A stretch of 64,000 bases of DNA from Anncaliia algerae PRA339. Lineage: Eukaryota; Microsporidia; Tubulinosematidae. The notes beneath the pieces were generated by a model that saw only the letters and a program-made list of their open reading frames with translations, was not told the origin of the DNA and ran no database searches. Shown one piece after another: positions 42,970 to 54,991 of this stretch. The position numbers and the translations under genes are program-made. The stretch spans positions 148,740 through 212,739 of the forward strand of contig KK365133.1 in NCBI GenBank assembly GCA_000385875.2. Direction: 5' to 3'. Within the stretch, counting starts at the first letter, position 1; every line of letters starts with the position of its first letter.

Positions 42970-43926
42970 TTAATCATGAGTATATTCTTCGATTATATGG
43001 GAGACATAAACACTAAATCTTCTACCAAATTTTTTCCTCCAAATGAATTCAAAAATATGTGAATCCAACGTGCTTCTATGAGTTCCAAATCTTTCTTTCG
43101 ATTTAGCCTTTAATTTTTGCCACATGCTTTCGATGTGGTTTGTACAAGCTCCAGTTCCCGGATCAATAAAATTACTGGAATGATTAACGGTATTGTGTAA
43201 ATAACCATATAAATTCAAATTATTATAAGAACGAAGACAATCAGTATATATAATACTGCCCTCTCTTACATGTTGCCTTATAATAGGCAAAAGAGTATCT
43301 TCCCTTTTGTCTTCAATCCTTACGAAAAAGCATTCAAAAGTAGAGATATCATATCCCCCAAGTATCCAACAGCTGCGCACAATATGCCCTAAATTGTGCT
43401 TTCTGCGAACTAGCTGGCACTCGTCGATCTCAACTATGTGACCTGGTCCCCCAATCAAAATAGAGTAGCGCAAAAAATGCAACAGGCAAATTTCTCTAAA
43501 TAAATTTAACCAATCTACTATCGTATGATTGGAGCCTATGGTAAAATTCTCAGCGAAGTTAATAAAATTAACTTCGTCTTTTACGAATTTAAACATCATA
43601 CGTAAAACTGTGCTTATCTTGAGATGTGTTTTCTCAAAGATTGTGTTTTTTCGGATGGATACTTCTTTGCTACATGAACGATCAACACATCTAAATGAAA
43701 CACAATTGATACGTACACCAGTTCTGTATCGCAAAGTAGTCTCGCATCCACACACACATGTTCTACTCTTTTGTAGAAGCCCGATACTTTGAGCAAACAT
43801 TATCGCAGACGCTTCAGTCCCTGTATAAAGAACTAATGTGTCGTAGGATATGCTGTCCAGTTCTTCAGGGCTGAATGATGCAGGCATTTTTATTTCAAGA
43901 GCATATGAAAATGAGCCTTCGTTCAT
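42970..43926 (-). CDS. Merlin-type DDE transposase, intact
   Basis: 318 residues. An N-terminal extension of ~50 residues precedes a zinc ribbon built from Cys57, Cys59, Cys61, Cys75, Cys80 and Cys85, richer in Cys than in Merlin E. Catalytic triad: Asp168 (HIVEIDECQ), Asp229 (SIIYTDCLRSY) and Glu266 (CTNHIESMW; the His of the usual HT motif is replaced by Cys). The strand VNHSSNFIDP and a basic C-terminus (FIWRKKFGRRF) are present. ATG start, no internal stop. Codon use is less AT-extreme and Arg/CGN codons are commoner than in neighbouring host genes, which may reflect a recent arrival (inference). Confidence 0.95.
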   Translation of the reverse strand: MNEGSFSYALEIKMPASFSPEELDSISYDTLVLYTGTEASAIMFAQSIGLLQKSRTCVCGCETTLRYRTGVRINCVSFRCVDRSCSKEVSIRKNTIFEKTHLKISTVLRMMFKFVKDEVNFINFAENFTIGSNHTIVDWLNLFREICLLHFLRYSILIGGPGHIVEIDECQLVRRKHNLGHIVRSCWILGGYDISTFECFFVRIEDKREDTLLPIIRQHVREGSIIYTDCLRSYNNLNLYGYLHNTVNHSSNFIDPGTGACTNHIESMWQKLKAKSKERFGTHRSTLDSHIFEFIWRKKFGRRFSVYVSHIIEEYTHD

Positions 43927-44005
43927 AAGGTTTTTAAATATATTTATTCAAATTATCTATTTAATAAAGTATTTTTTAATAGTTTTACCTTGTAATATTA
44001 AATTT

Positions 44006-44082
44006 ATATATTTAAATTTTATTTATTTATTAAATTAATTTTTATTATTTATAACCCCGTGGGGGTAAACTGCACAAGTGCC
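44006..44082 (-). repeat. Terminal inverted repeat of Merlin H (right)
   Basis: Reverse complement begins GGCACTTGTGCAGTTTACCC and matches the left end; the inner match resumes after a short A/T insertion. Confidence 0.85.
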
Positions 44083-45237
44083 AAATATTTTAAAATGTGA
44101 AAAAAATATTTAATATTGACTTTAGAAAAAAATTTTGATTAAAGACTAATTAAATATTTTATAAAAATAAAATATTTAATTTATATTTTCCAAAGCAATA
44201 AATTATTAAAAAGAATAAACGTCATTTTTTTTAAATTAAAATTATTTCTAATCAAGCTTTAGACGTCTTAATTTATTAGAAATTTATAATTATTAATTAT
44301 TGAGTCCATTAATGAAACAAATAGATAAATATAAATAAATAACATATCAAAAATATAAAACTATGAGAAAACATGTATGTTTAATAAAGGAAAAGCAAAA
44401 CTGTTTTTTGCTTATCTTTTTAACTTAAGTAATTATTTATAAAGAAGTATTATTTCGTTTTCTATTAAAATTAATTTGAACAAATAATATTAAAAAGAAC
44501 ATTCAATTTTCTTCAATAATAAAATGATAATTTCTTTAGATGTATATGTTGTATCTTTAACTTTAGCCAAATAGCAAAATTTTAAATGTTCTATTTTTAT
44601 CAAAAATTCTTTTGTATAATTCTCTCTATTTTTGAGCATCTCACTGCTTAACTTTCATTTTTCTTATAATTTTGCTTTTTTTATTGGTTCCTTTCATGTT
44701 TTCCCAAATTGTTTTTATTAATCATATTAAAATGGATTGATTCCGGACTTTTTAAAGATTTTTTTAAATCTATTTTACAGCTTTTGACAGCCTTAATATA
44801 ATTATTTAATGGACAGATATTTATTAAAAATTAAAAAATATAACATATTGAGATATTTATAATTAAAAAAGTGTTTTCCACTTGAAAATGCTGAATTGTC
44901 ACAATTTTATTGTAAAATTTCAGGACTAATAAAATACTATTTTGAAAATGTAAAAATAATACAATTCATTGATTACTGTTTTTGAATATCAAGTAGTCAA
45001 TAATTACATATGATTAAGTTATGTAATTTTGAATTCTTATTTATAGAGGATAAATCTAATAACTGTAAAAGTTAAATATGATAATTTATAAATTATATCG
45101 AATTAGTCTAAAAAATTTTAAATGAGAAAACTTTTCTTGCTTTAATAAAAGTATAGACAACAGTGATATTCATTTGTCATCATAATGATTTCTTATGATA
45201 TATTAATTTTTAAATTCATCCTAAAAATTAGATAATT
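44083..45237. other. Gene-free AT-rich stretch
   Basis: No gene or element recognised between Merlin H and the decayed secreted-protein copy. Confidence 0.5.
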
Positions 45238-47530
45238 TTATTTATGGTATTCTTCCTTGTACTTATCACCTAATAGTATCTCTTCATTAATATATATATT
45301 TCATTTGTTACCATAAAAAGTAAGGATTTCATATCATAACTTTCGGATATATCAAATGACCTAAAAAATTTGAGAATTGTCTTAAATTTATTCCTTTTAA
45401 TTTATAAAAAGCCATGCACCCCACAAATGATCTAATATGTGTCTTTAAATTGTGTAAATAATTATCTGCTATTCCCTAATCGCTTAACGAATGGTTAGAA
45501 GTTTTGTTGCTACAAATTTAGATTGAATTAATTGTGGATTCATTTATGTAGTATAAAAATATCTAAGAGGAATTTAATATTCTGGGAGAATTATTAAATT
45601 AAAAAAAAATATACATTTCACCCAAAACCAAATAATAAACATTTCTTAATTTAGTTCTTTGAAAAAGATAAAACATAAATATTAATTGCCTATCTTTGGC
45701 TATTTCATATTTCTTAATAAATTTATTGTCCATTTAAATTCTAAATATACCGAATTATCTAAATTTATTTAAATAGAAAAGCAAAAGGTCAGAATTTAAA
45801 AATACCTCATCATTTTCGAAGTAAACAATATATAAATCGCCAAAAATTTTAAGAATTTCATTATTTTTTTGCAACTCTAAGTGTTTATGCTTCTCTAATT
45901 CTTTATTATCACTGTTACTGAATTTTTATTGCTATTTTGAAAGAAAAAATAAAAATAGATTTAAAATTTTGGAAAAGTTTCCTATATTTTGTAAAAAGTA
46001 CAGCCTTTAAAAGTTCTAAATCATAATTATATGGTACCCGACCATATTTAAAATATTACTCTAAAATATTCTTAAATGTTTTACTTTTATTTATGATTTT
46101 TTTTTCTGTTTTCATCCTCTCTTTCCTTTAATTTCACTGCTTAAATACTTTTATTTTTAGCGGAAGAAAAGGCGGCAAATAATTATTAATTAATTGTAAA
46201 TAAGTAAATTATTTATTTTACTACAGTAATAAATATAAAGCCTTCTTGTTTATTTAAATTTATATAGCACTATGCCATTATTTTCATAACTATTGATTGA
46301 ATTGTCCTTGGATTTTCTAAATAAGCTTGTGCTTTTAAAATTTGATCCTCTATTGATCTATCTTTTTCGATATCTAGAATTCCATTATTTTCAATTAGGG
46401 CTATTTTTTTATATTTTTTGTTATATTATTTGTTGTTTTTCTTTTTTCTATGATTTTTACACTTCTTTCTATCTTTACTTATTGAAAAACCTTCTGAAAC
46501 ATTTTTTAATAACTCATTTTCTGTAGAATCCCTGTTACCTCATTTAACTTTTTTCCTCTTCTTCAAATTCAAGGTTTTCATACTTATTGAATGTGGCGAT
46601 TGGGCAAAAAGTACTTGTTTTTTTTGGACGATGTCACATAAATTAATATCTATTTTTTCTCCATTTTTCTACAGTATTTTTTCCTTTAGAGCTTTTTTTA
46701 ATTGTATTTAGGGAAGTATTTGTCTTGTTTTTCGTTAAAATTTACCATCAATAATTTTGAAATTTTGATTTTTCTGCCTGCTTTGATTTGAGGAAATATT
46801 ATTTGGCATCAGAGTAAATTTCAAAACTTCCCTATAAGTTAAGAGCAAAGGCTTTAAATTATATTTGCCGACTATGTTTATATTCTTTAGACTCATGTTG
46901 TTGTGCTAGTTTTTTAGTTTGTGGCATAATTTCTGATAAATTATCTTTTACGGCTTTATCTTTTTCTGTTTTACTTTCAAGTTCATTAATTTAAATTTTT
47001 CCCTCGAAATAGATTTAATTCAATATGAGGATGTTTTTTAATATATTAAAGTTGTAAAAAATTTCAGTATTATATGAAGTTGCCATTTTCGCGTTTGTTT
47101 ATTCTGCTAAATGAATGCTTATATCTTCGTAGTAAACATAGTACTTTCTGCACTGTTGACAATAATTTATTTGGTATAAAACATTTGGATCAGAGAAAGA
47201 TCCATTAACGAATCTACCTGCGTCAATATTTGATTAACGTTTAAGTTTTGGTTACAAGATGCATAAGTATTCATGTAAATTAAAGACTCGGGCACTAAGT
47301 AGCAATAAATATTATTCAATATTTATTTGCAGTCTCAACATAAAAATTATAATCATTACAATTTGCAACACACATATCAAGATGCGTCCAAAATAATTTT
47401 ATAAACTTCACCTGTTTTAAAATGCCCATTTTACATCATCACTGAAATATATTACGTAATATCAATAAATATTAGTATTTTACAGAGGTAAGCTCCCCTA
47501 AATTTCTTCATTATAAAACTTTGTTACTGT
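45238..47530 (-). pseudogene. Heavily decayed paralogue of the secreted protein at 40367-42594
   Basis: Same order and orientation of matching segments. 47140-47180 reads QINYCQQCRKYYVYYE, matching NFCQQCRKYYFYYE in the other copy. 45660-45730 matches the region around 40790-40860, and 45238 onward matches the 3' end (GGTATT...CTTCCTTGT...). Many stops, indels and frameshifts throughout; no long frame survives. Together with 40367-42594 it shows a tandem gene duplication, both copies now dead, with a Merlin insertion between them. Confidence 0.75.
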
Positions 47531-48639
47531 TATGATAGATTTAAAAAATAGAAGCATGGATTTGAGCAGAAAAGAAAATCAAGATCTCACTCTCTAATAA
47601 ATTTTAATCAATGCTTTTATAACTCTTTTAATTAGAAACTAAATAAGAATTTTCGCATTTCCTTCAGCCTCCACAAATTCGCTGAAAAAATGATATAGAA
47701 CCATGAATTACACTTATAATAGAAATATAGATCTTAATTTTGTTAAAATATTATAAAGTAAGAAGTAATTTTTAAAGTAAAAATTTTTATTGATCTTGGT
47801 TTAAATAAAAACAGTATGCTTGAAGTTAAATATTTCAGTCATATAAATATGGAAAATGTTTTTTTCTTTGTTAGCACAAATGAAAAAAGGGGAATTTTAT
47901 AAAAAAGAAATGAAGTGAAAATATTTGTAAAATTGCTTTTTTAAAATAATATATCATGTTGGAGCGTTCTTTGCTAATTTCGAGGTAATCTATTGTCATG
48001 CAAAGAATTTAATGATAGAATTATTAGTTTAAAGATTAATCATAATTATGATTATTTAATATTTCTGGTATATAAAGATGATATTTTTAAAATTCTATCT
48101 ACAAATTTTTAAGATTTCAAAGAAGCTATTTCATTTTAAAAAAAGCACAAATATACCAATAAAATTACGTTTTACAAAAATATTTGGATCAAAAAACAAA
48201 ATGATGATATGCTAATTCTATGAGGCATTTAAATATTTGAAGATTTTGATTTAACTATTGAATTGTTTACTTTTAAAATTAATAAAACCTACTATATTAA
48301 TTGGATCAAGTGTATTTTACGACCTCAGATGCCTTATAATACACTTGAGTAAAAATAATTAATTCTTTAAAACGATTATCTTTATGTAAAATATAACTAC
48401 GGCATGTAATGCGTTTGCTGGTTCAATGAAAACCGAAAACATTTAAACGATAAAACAGAAAGTAATGTTGATTCGATTACATTTATGAAAGATGAGGCAT
48501 AAGTTTGTATAGAGTGAGAAAAACTGACAAGAACATATAAATTTGGTTAAAGATACAGCTGGAAATGTAGGACTATCAATTGTAAATTATATAAGAATCT
48601 AATTTCCATTTGTGCAAGCTCATTTATATACAAGCTTCT
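47531..48639. other. Gene-free AT-rich stretch
   Basis: Nothing supportable seen. Confidence 0.5.
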
Positions 48640-49567
48640 ACTAGCTGACATATTTTATGTTACATTGCCTAGGCCATAAACAGATAGAAACCGTGGTTGA
48701 AGATCTTAAAATCAACAAAAATATTGTTGGAAACATTTATTCTTGTAATAATTCTCCACCCATTTTTTCAACTTTGCACTTTGCCTCCAAAGATAAAACA
48801 AAATTTTTCTTAATTAGCCTTGCTTACCAGCCAAATCAGGTAATTGTCTCAAAAAAATATATAAAAAGAGGAAAATAAAATTACTGATTCTGGTTGGATG
48901 GTTTGAAAAATATTTAAGAATATTATAAATAAATTATTAATATGGGGAAAATTTTATACATTAAAACCAAAGTTAATTCTATCGACTCCTATTCCTCCTC
49001 ACTGGTCCTAATATACCTAAAAGACGACTAGCGAACGCGAGGATACGATAATGCTAATCACAAAAATTTAGCGGCAGAGAATATTGACGGGAACAAAAAT
49101 ACCTGGATTACCTTAAGATTATATGCCAAATAATGAGTCATGCTTCCCATATTTAGTCAAAACTCATGCAAAAAGAACTTCTCGGGATCCTAGATGAGCA
49201 ATCGGAATTCTAGATGCAACTAAAATTACCAAGTGATTGTATATTCAGGTTTGTGATGATAACCACCTGATACACTCTTACCTATAATTGCCAGAATCAT
49301 CCATTGGATAAGCAAGTCATGGTAAGAAGTAGGGAGGTAAAAGAGTTCTTTATGCTAGTATATACAATCATCGAATTGTCAATCATAATCTACACTTTGT
49401 AAATTCTATCAATGGAATTCATGAAAGAGAATAGAATATCTTGGAATCAACTAAAGTACAAGATCAAAATGATAAAGGGTGTTCGTAGAGAGGAGCTTTC
49501 AATCTATTTAAATGAGTATATGAAACAGGACTTGCGCCTTAAGAGCATGCATCTAAGTGCTTTCTAA
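48640..49567 (+). pseudogene. Merlin transposase relic I
   Basis: Starts with the linker helix CLGHKQIETVVEDLKINKN (about 48664-48720), typical of the DNA-binding helix-turn-helix in ISXO2-type transposases. A badly decayed core follows, then HRIVNHNLHFVNSINGIHE (about 49370-49428). Next, after a frameshift, come LKYKIKMIKGVRREELSIYL and a C-terminus ending at 49567. The first and second Asp regions are not recognisable with confidence. Sequence signatures differ from relics A and G, so it is another subfamily. Confidence 0.7.
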
Positions 49568-50057
49568 AGTTTAAAAGCAAGAAAACAGTATTTTTTAAAA
49601 CAATTTTCTATAACTTTTCTTGCTTTTATAAATTCTCTTCCAGTATGATTGTATTTTTATTTACTGTTTTTCCGGTGCATTATTTTCACTCGACCTAGAA
49701 TTTCTCTTTTATATTAAATATACTTAAAAAGGAACCCATATTAAAATATGACTGTTAATCTAGAAATTAGTGAATGATATTGTAGGGGTATGAAAAGTAA
49801 TCTCTAAGTTAAATGTTTTTATATTTAGAAATTTTTTTACACTTCAGTATGGAATTGAATCTATTTAATTAGCATTATGTTTTAAATTTGAAATATTCTT
49901 TTAATAAAAATAAGAGTATATCTATTCGATTTTTAAAATTCTTTTCTTACAAATATATCTCATAAATATTTAAGAAAAAAGGTAAATACTATTTTAAAGC
50001 ACAATACACTTTCAATAGAATATTTATTTTTCATTATTAATATTAATAAAATTGATT
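49568..50057. other. Gene-free stretch
   Basis: 3' flank of two convergent features; AT-rich, nothing recognised. Confidence 0.5.
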
Positions 50058-50738
50058 TTAATCAAGTTTTTTATAATTAGAAATAGCTGCATTATGATCC
50101 TGAGCATGATAATCTCCGTAAAGAGGTCTTCTATCATCCCCAATGTTGTGAACCTTTTTAGGAAGAGATTCTAAGGAAAAGTCAAGAATAAAATCATTTA
50201 CCTTAGAATTTGTAAAGAAATTACTTAAGTAAGTTTCATCACTCATATCATCTTCAGAATTCATTCTTTTTTTCCGATAAGGAGATTCTACCTCAATGAA
50301 ATAATCTGGTGGAAAAGGAAGTGCAAAGTCATCCATAAAAAGAGAGAATCCAATGCTTCTGTTTTTCTGAAATTTCTTACCTACCAATCCATTTTTAAAA
50401 GAATCAAATTGAACAAATATATCACTTCCGTGGCTTATTTGATAATATCCTTCCCTATCAAGATTAATTTGAAACCTTTGTCTGACAGCATCAGCATATT
50501 TTTCAAATAATATAAAATATTTATCATGTCCAAATGATAAAACATCATTGTACATTTTATCTATCACATACACCTCTAAAGTGTCTTCAATTGCAGGAAT
50601 GATTTCTAAAGGAGATGCTTCTTCTGGAGTATCTACCAATGCGATAAGGCCTTCACGAAAAACTCTTACAAATTTCATTGTAGATCTTTCTTGCAATTTA
50701 AATAGTTTGCTTACATAAAAACAGATAAAAATATTCAT
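50058..50738 (-). CDS. Secreted protein, beta-trefoil-like family member
   Basis: 226 residues from the ATG at 50738 (the frame reaches 50747 only through a TTG). Signal-peptide-like start MNIFICFYVSKLFK, then KLQERSTMKFVRVF. The parallel to the protein at 63359-63904 is strong: QERST start, GLIALVDTPEEASP (compare GVVALVEDIRQASP), VIDKMYNDVLSF (compare ITDKKSKLALDF), FQINLDREGYYQI (compare FKLNLDENGYWQI), and IGFSLFMDDFALPFP (compare VGFMLFADDGIGPFP). A ~75-residue acidic/basic C-terminal extension (with RKKRMNSEDDMSDE) has no counterpart there. The repeating short strands suggest a beta-trefoil; fold and ligand are inference. Minus strand, isolated by ~3 kb of gene-free DNA upstream. Confidence 0.78.
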   Translation of the reverse strand: MNIFICFYVSKLFKLQERSTMKFVRVFREGLIALVDTPEEASPLEIIPAIEDTLEVYVIDKMYNDVLSFGHDKYFILFEKYADAVRQRFQINLDREGYYQISHGSDIFVQFDSFKNGLVGKKFQKNRSIGFSLFMDDFALPFPPDYFIEVESPYRKKRMNSEDDMSDETYLSNFFTNSKVNDFILDFSLESLPKKVHNIGDDRRPLYGDYHAQDHNAAISNYKKLD

Positions 50739-53700
50739 AAATGTCAACGTGTATTAAATTTTAACATTTAAGTGTTTTGTAATTGACAATTAAAAATCTT
50801 AAATTTATTTATGTTTTAAAGAAGAGGAATAATTTCATATAAGTTTTTAAAACCATAAAATGTATTTTTATAAAAATTTTTCGAAACAAAATTTGTTTTT
50901 AAATGATAAAATTTATTTCAAGTGACAGCGTTAACTCATTTGGTTAAATTATTAAAATATTTTCATCTTTTTTACATATTAAATTAATTTCAAATATTGT
51001 TAACAAGAATATTTCTTATTCTAAACTTTATTTAATTTCTTTGTAATATTTACTTAACCAAATTATGATAAATATTTCAAAAAAAAAGAAAATTATAAAT
51101 ATAATATTTTAATCTTTCAATATTTAATAAACATTCTTTTGATGCATTATCTAATCTTTTTAAGTAGAAATTATTGTAAAAGATATAAAATATTTTTTAC
51201 TTTTAAATAAATATTTAATTTCTCTTATAATTAAACATTTTAATAGATTTATTAAAAATAAAAAATATTTACAATTGAAATTGTGATTTTTATAATTTAA
51301 TAAACAAAATTTCGAAACATGTGATTGACAGAATAATTAAAATACGCATGTATTTTTTTGTTGGTAAGTATTAAATTAAAAAATTAAATTGGATTATATG
51401 ATTTAAAAATATAATAAAAATAAAATGATTTGAGAGCTAAAATAGAAATAAATCGGGAAAAATTTAATTGAAATGCTATGGTATTTTAAATATTTTAATA
51501 CTAGGAAAATAAACAATAGACAAAACAAATTCAAGGTAACTCAACAAATTGAATACTAGTTAAAAGATTTGAATCTAAGTTATAATTATCTTAAATTATT
51601 TATTGTGCGAAACTTTATCGGAAAATAGAATGTTTATTCATTTTTGTGTACAGATCTACGAGGTAAATTTATAATATATCCCAAAAAACGTTAATATTTA
51701 AAATTATGATTTAGAAACATGCAACAAATTGATATTAGAAATTTGCTTTTTTGTAAGAGATTTTGAATTTATATTTCGTTAATAATATTTAACATTATTT
51801 GAAAAGATTTATGATAATTTATATAGATTACTCTATCCGCATATAAAATTTTGTGTAAATCGTTTATTTTACTTTCTGCTCTTAGAAGAACTATAGTCTG
51901 CCACCTAGATCAAAGTGCTAAATTTTGGCAGATTTACCCTGATATGGTTTACCATTTTTATGTAGTACATTCTCTCAATTGTGTTTAACTTGTAGTTAAT
52001 ATTTAGTAACTTTAGTTTTTAAAATATATCACAGAATACCAATATGTTTCATTCAGAAAAATGCGCGATGTTATAAAAATATATTAATTGATCTTCTCTC
52101 AGATAAATCTTTTACAAGCTGCAGAAATAGCTTAGGATCATTTTCCGGCTGAAGTATAAAATTTGCAAAATCTTTTTAGAAACTGATGGAAACAAACTAC
52201 GAGAAATAAAGTCTTCATATGATTAGGCATACATCATTTTTCCTGTAAAAAATAGCTTTCCAGTTTCCCATTCTGTTAAACAGTAACATTTTATTATTAA
52301 CACTCCTATATGTTTTATTTTCAGCATTAAAATTTTGTTATATAAGCTCTAGTTAGGTTTTCTATATATATTTTGCTTTCACCAGAGTAAAATGGATCAA
52401 ATATGATGATTTTAATTCATTTTAACTTAAAGCTTTGATTGTTAACTCATGTAAATCTATAATATATGTATAGAGAAATTAGAAATGATTTTTTTAGGTA
52501 TATAAAACTAAAAATTTATTTTATATCTAAAATCTTATGATGATATGTTTATTTAACATGTGTCATCTTTTCTATTGAGCAGATAATTTCTATAATATGA
52601 TTTTAGCATCTTCCTCTAAATTGTCTATGATAGCTACTGTTAGATATTATATGAGTTTCTGCCTGTAATTTCCGCAGGGATGTTTACATTAACTGATTCA
52701 CTTCTTTTTTGACTAGTAAAATAAGATAGGCTTATTTGTTTCAAGTTTTTATAGAAACCTTCTTTGTATTAAAAGCAGCTTCTAAAAGACACGTAACTCG
52801 TCCAATATTTTTATGTTAAGTTATGTTATGGTGTAATAAAATATTTTATATAATTATCATATTCATTGTAAATTAAATTAAACAAAAGTAGATAAAAATG
52901 CTAAAAATCTTCAATATTTAATGTTAAATTTTTCAACTCCATGTGTACACATGAGGGAAAAAACATAGCAAAACAAGACAATATTGGTAAAATACTTTTA
53001 ATCTATACTTTTTTAAAAATAATACATTTTATCTCAGACATCTATTCATAGAAGCTTCCTAATTGACATAACAAGGATATATTTTTTGCTGGTTTTTAAA
53101 AAATTTTTAATTATGCATTTTTATGGGACAATTGGAAAAAAAGGGATCTAACAATAAAACATAATTGCATTTTAATTTATATGATAGTTGTGTTGAGCAT
53201 GTTTAAAATTGTATATATCTTCTCTAATTGAATTGAGTTTTTAATTATTCCTATTTTTGGTTATGCATTTTTTGGGCATATCGTATATTTTAAAAATACA
53301 ATTACATTGTAAAATTAAGAAGAATAAAGGTTAATTCGTTAAATATCAATAAATATTTTCGATTATAATTTGGTGGATGCAACTGCAAGAATCTGAATTA
53401 AAATTAATTTAGACAACTATTTTTTTTAATTAATACTGCAGAAAAGATAAATGATAAAAACTTTTTACATGGATATAATCTTCATTCCATATCTTACAAG
53501 CTTATTTATTTGTCAGATCTTATAGATTTACTTTATTGAATCATAGAATTTCTGTAAATTTTTATAAATTTTTTTTAATCCTAAAGATAAAACAGAACTA
53601 TTTCAATAAATTTCATTAAAAATCATCCATTTTTAATATATTTAAAAAATAATGAAAGATTAAACAATTGCAAAAAATATTATTTTTATAAACTCATAGG

Positions 53701-53769
53701 TTTAATAAATTCACATTATTAAATATAAAAATATTTTAGTAAAGTTTATTTTATCAATCAATTGATAAA
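50739..53769. other. 3-kb gene-free stretch
   Basis: AT-rich throughout with no open frame of note and no transposon motif recognised. Confidence 0.5.
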
Positions 53770-54483
53770 TTATTTATCAATAAAAATATTTGGTACATTT
53801 TCATAGTCTAATCTGTAAATTTCCTTTAAAATATCCACAAAAGGTAAAAACTCTTTGATGTTCCTTTGTACTGCTTTAGGAAATATAGTGGGAGGAACTA
53901 TCAACAAAATGTTATTTATATTCATACGATTTACTTTGGAATATTTATCTATTTCTTTAAATAAAGAAAATACTTCAATCAACAATTTTCTTTTGTCTTC
54001 CTCCAAAGTGAAAGGAAAATATTCTATATTTTTAAGTGGATTATTATTTTTAATGTTTTTTTCTAATGTATATGCAACTTCTTCAGGTATTAATCCATCC
54101 AATTCCTCTCTAATATATTTTTTAAAAGCATTTGCAATTGTTAAAACATCAAAGCATGATAAATCTATAGATTCATTGTTTATAATATGATTGGTTAATT
54201 TATTTGTTGCTGCAAAATTAGAAGGTAACCTGAATATTCCTTCAGTATGAATTCCTTCTTTCTTCAGATGATTTATGATATCATAAATTAAATTAGAAAT
54301 CTTTTTCTTGGGCTTAGCAAATTTCAGCCAACGCCTTATTGAGGATGCAAGTGTATTTAAGGGTGTCTCATCCTGGTATTTCCTAAGACAGTAACTTCTT
54401 AATGAATCTTTTTCATTCTGAAAGAGTCTATCATATTTTATTATTTTCAAGCATTTAATTTTTCCAGTGGATGATGTTAGCAT
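53770..54483 (-). CDS. RhoGAP-domain protein
   Basis: 237 residues; the RhoGAP domain fills about residues 55-230. Seen: the arginine finger Arg85 in TEGIFRLPSN, the conserved basic helix ANAFKKYIREEL with LIP (about 117-133) and a helix ending NRMNINNILLIVPPTIF (about 185-201), which matches the NM...NLA.VF.P block of the family. Known role: stimulates GTP hydrolysis by Rho-type GTPases on the cytoplasmic side, controlling actin and polarity. The N-terminal ~50 residues are basic with no separate domain. No membrane anchor. It starts at an ATG and is divergent from a secreted-protein gene 508 bp away. Confidence 0.88.
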   Translation of the reverse strand: MLTSSTGKIKCLKIIKYDRLFQNEKDSLRSYCLRKYQDETPLNTLASSIRRWLKFAKPKKKISNLIYDIINHLKKEGIHTEGIFRLPSNFAATNKLTNHIINNESIDLSCFDVLTIANAFKKYIREELDGLIPEEVAYTLEKNIKNNNPLKNIEYFPFTLEEDKRKLLIEVFSLFKEIDKYSKVNRMNINNILLIVPPTIFPKAVQRNIKEFLPFVDILKEIYRLDYENVPNIFIDK

Positions 54484-54991
54484 GACAGGGTATAATAAAT
54501 ATTATTTTAACTAAATTATATTACATCAGTTATATTAAAAAGATAATGTAAATAAACTTTCTATTAAATAATTCATAAAGAAATTATATTTTTAATAAAT
54601 TATTAATTTATTTTTAATTATAAATTAAATATAATTATTCTCTTATAAGTATTTAAGAATTAATAATAATTATTTAATATTTATTTTTAATAAAATAAAT
54701 ATTATTTATGCAGAAATCTTTAGGATTCAATTATTTTAATTTTTAAGAAATATGTTAATTTAAAATAAAATAACACTTTTATTAAAAACAAAATTATTTT
54801 TTATTAATTTAAAAATACAATTTAATACTTCAATTTTTTTTTCATTGACTTTTTTATTTAAAATATTCACTTACGTAATATTTTGTTTTATGACCAAATA
54901 TTACAGAACACTTATAATATCATAAGTTTTATGTTCTAAAAATTTATCGGTTAAGTATAAAAATATAAAAAATAATAAATGATTTTAAGAA
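54484..54991. other. Divergent promoter region
   Basis: 508 bp between the RhoGAP gene and the secreted gene at 54992. A TATA-like run AAGTATAAAAATATAAAA lies at about 54954-54970, some 20-35 bp before the ATG at 54992. Confidence 0.4.

Larger units (their letters stand above)
42837..44082 (-). mobile_element. Intact Merlin (IS1595-like) DNA transposon H
   Basis: 1,246 bp, with terminal inverted repeats starting GGCACTTGTGCAGTTTACCC on both ends. They are matched for ~55 bases, then interrupted on the right by about 37 extra bases before matching again. It is flanked by AAATATT directly adjacent on both sides (42830-42836 and 44083-44089), a 7- to 8-bp target duplication. It contains an uninterrupted 318-residue transposase on the minus strand. 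Its ends share no sequence with Merlin E, so it is a separate family. It sits 243 bp upstream of the start of the broken secreted-protein gene. Confidence 0.94.

Noticed and set aside
46293-46526. 77-codon plus-strand frame
   Set aside because: Antisense to the decayed secreted-protein copy and rich in Phe/Leu/Tyr by base composition.
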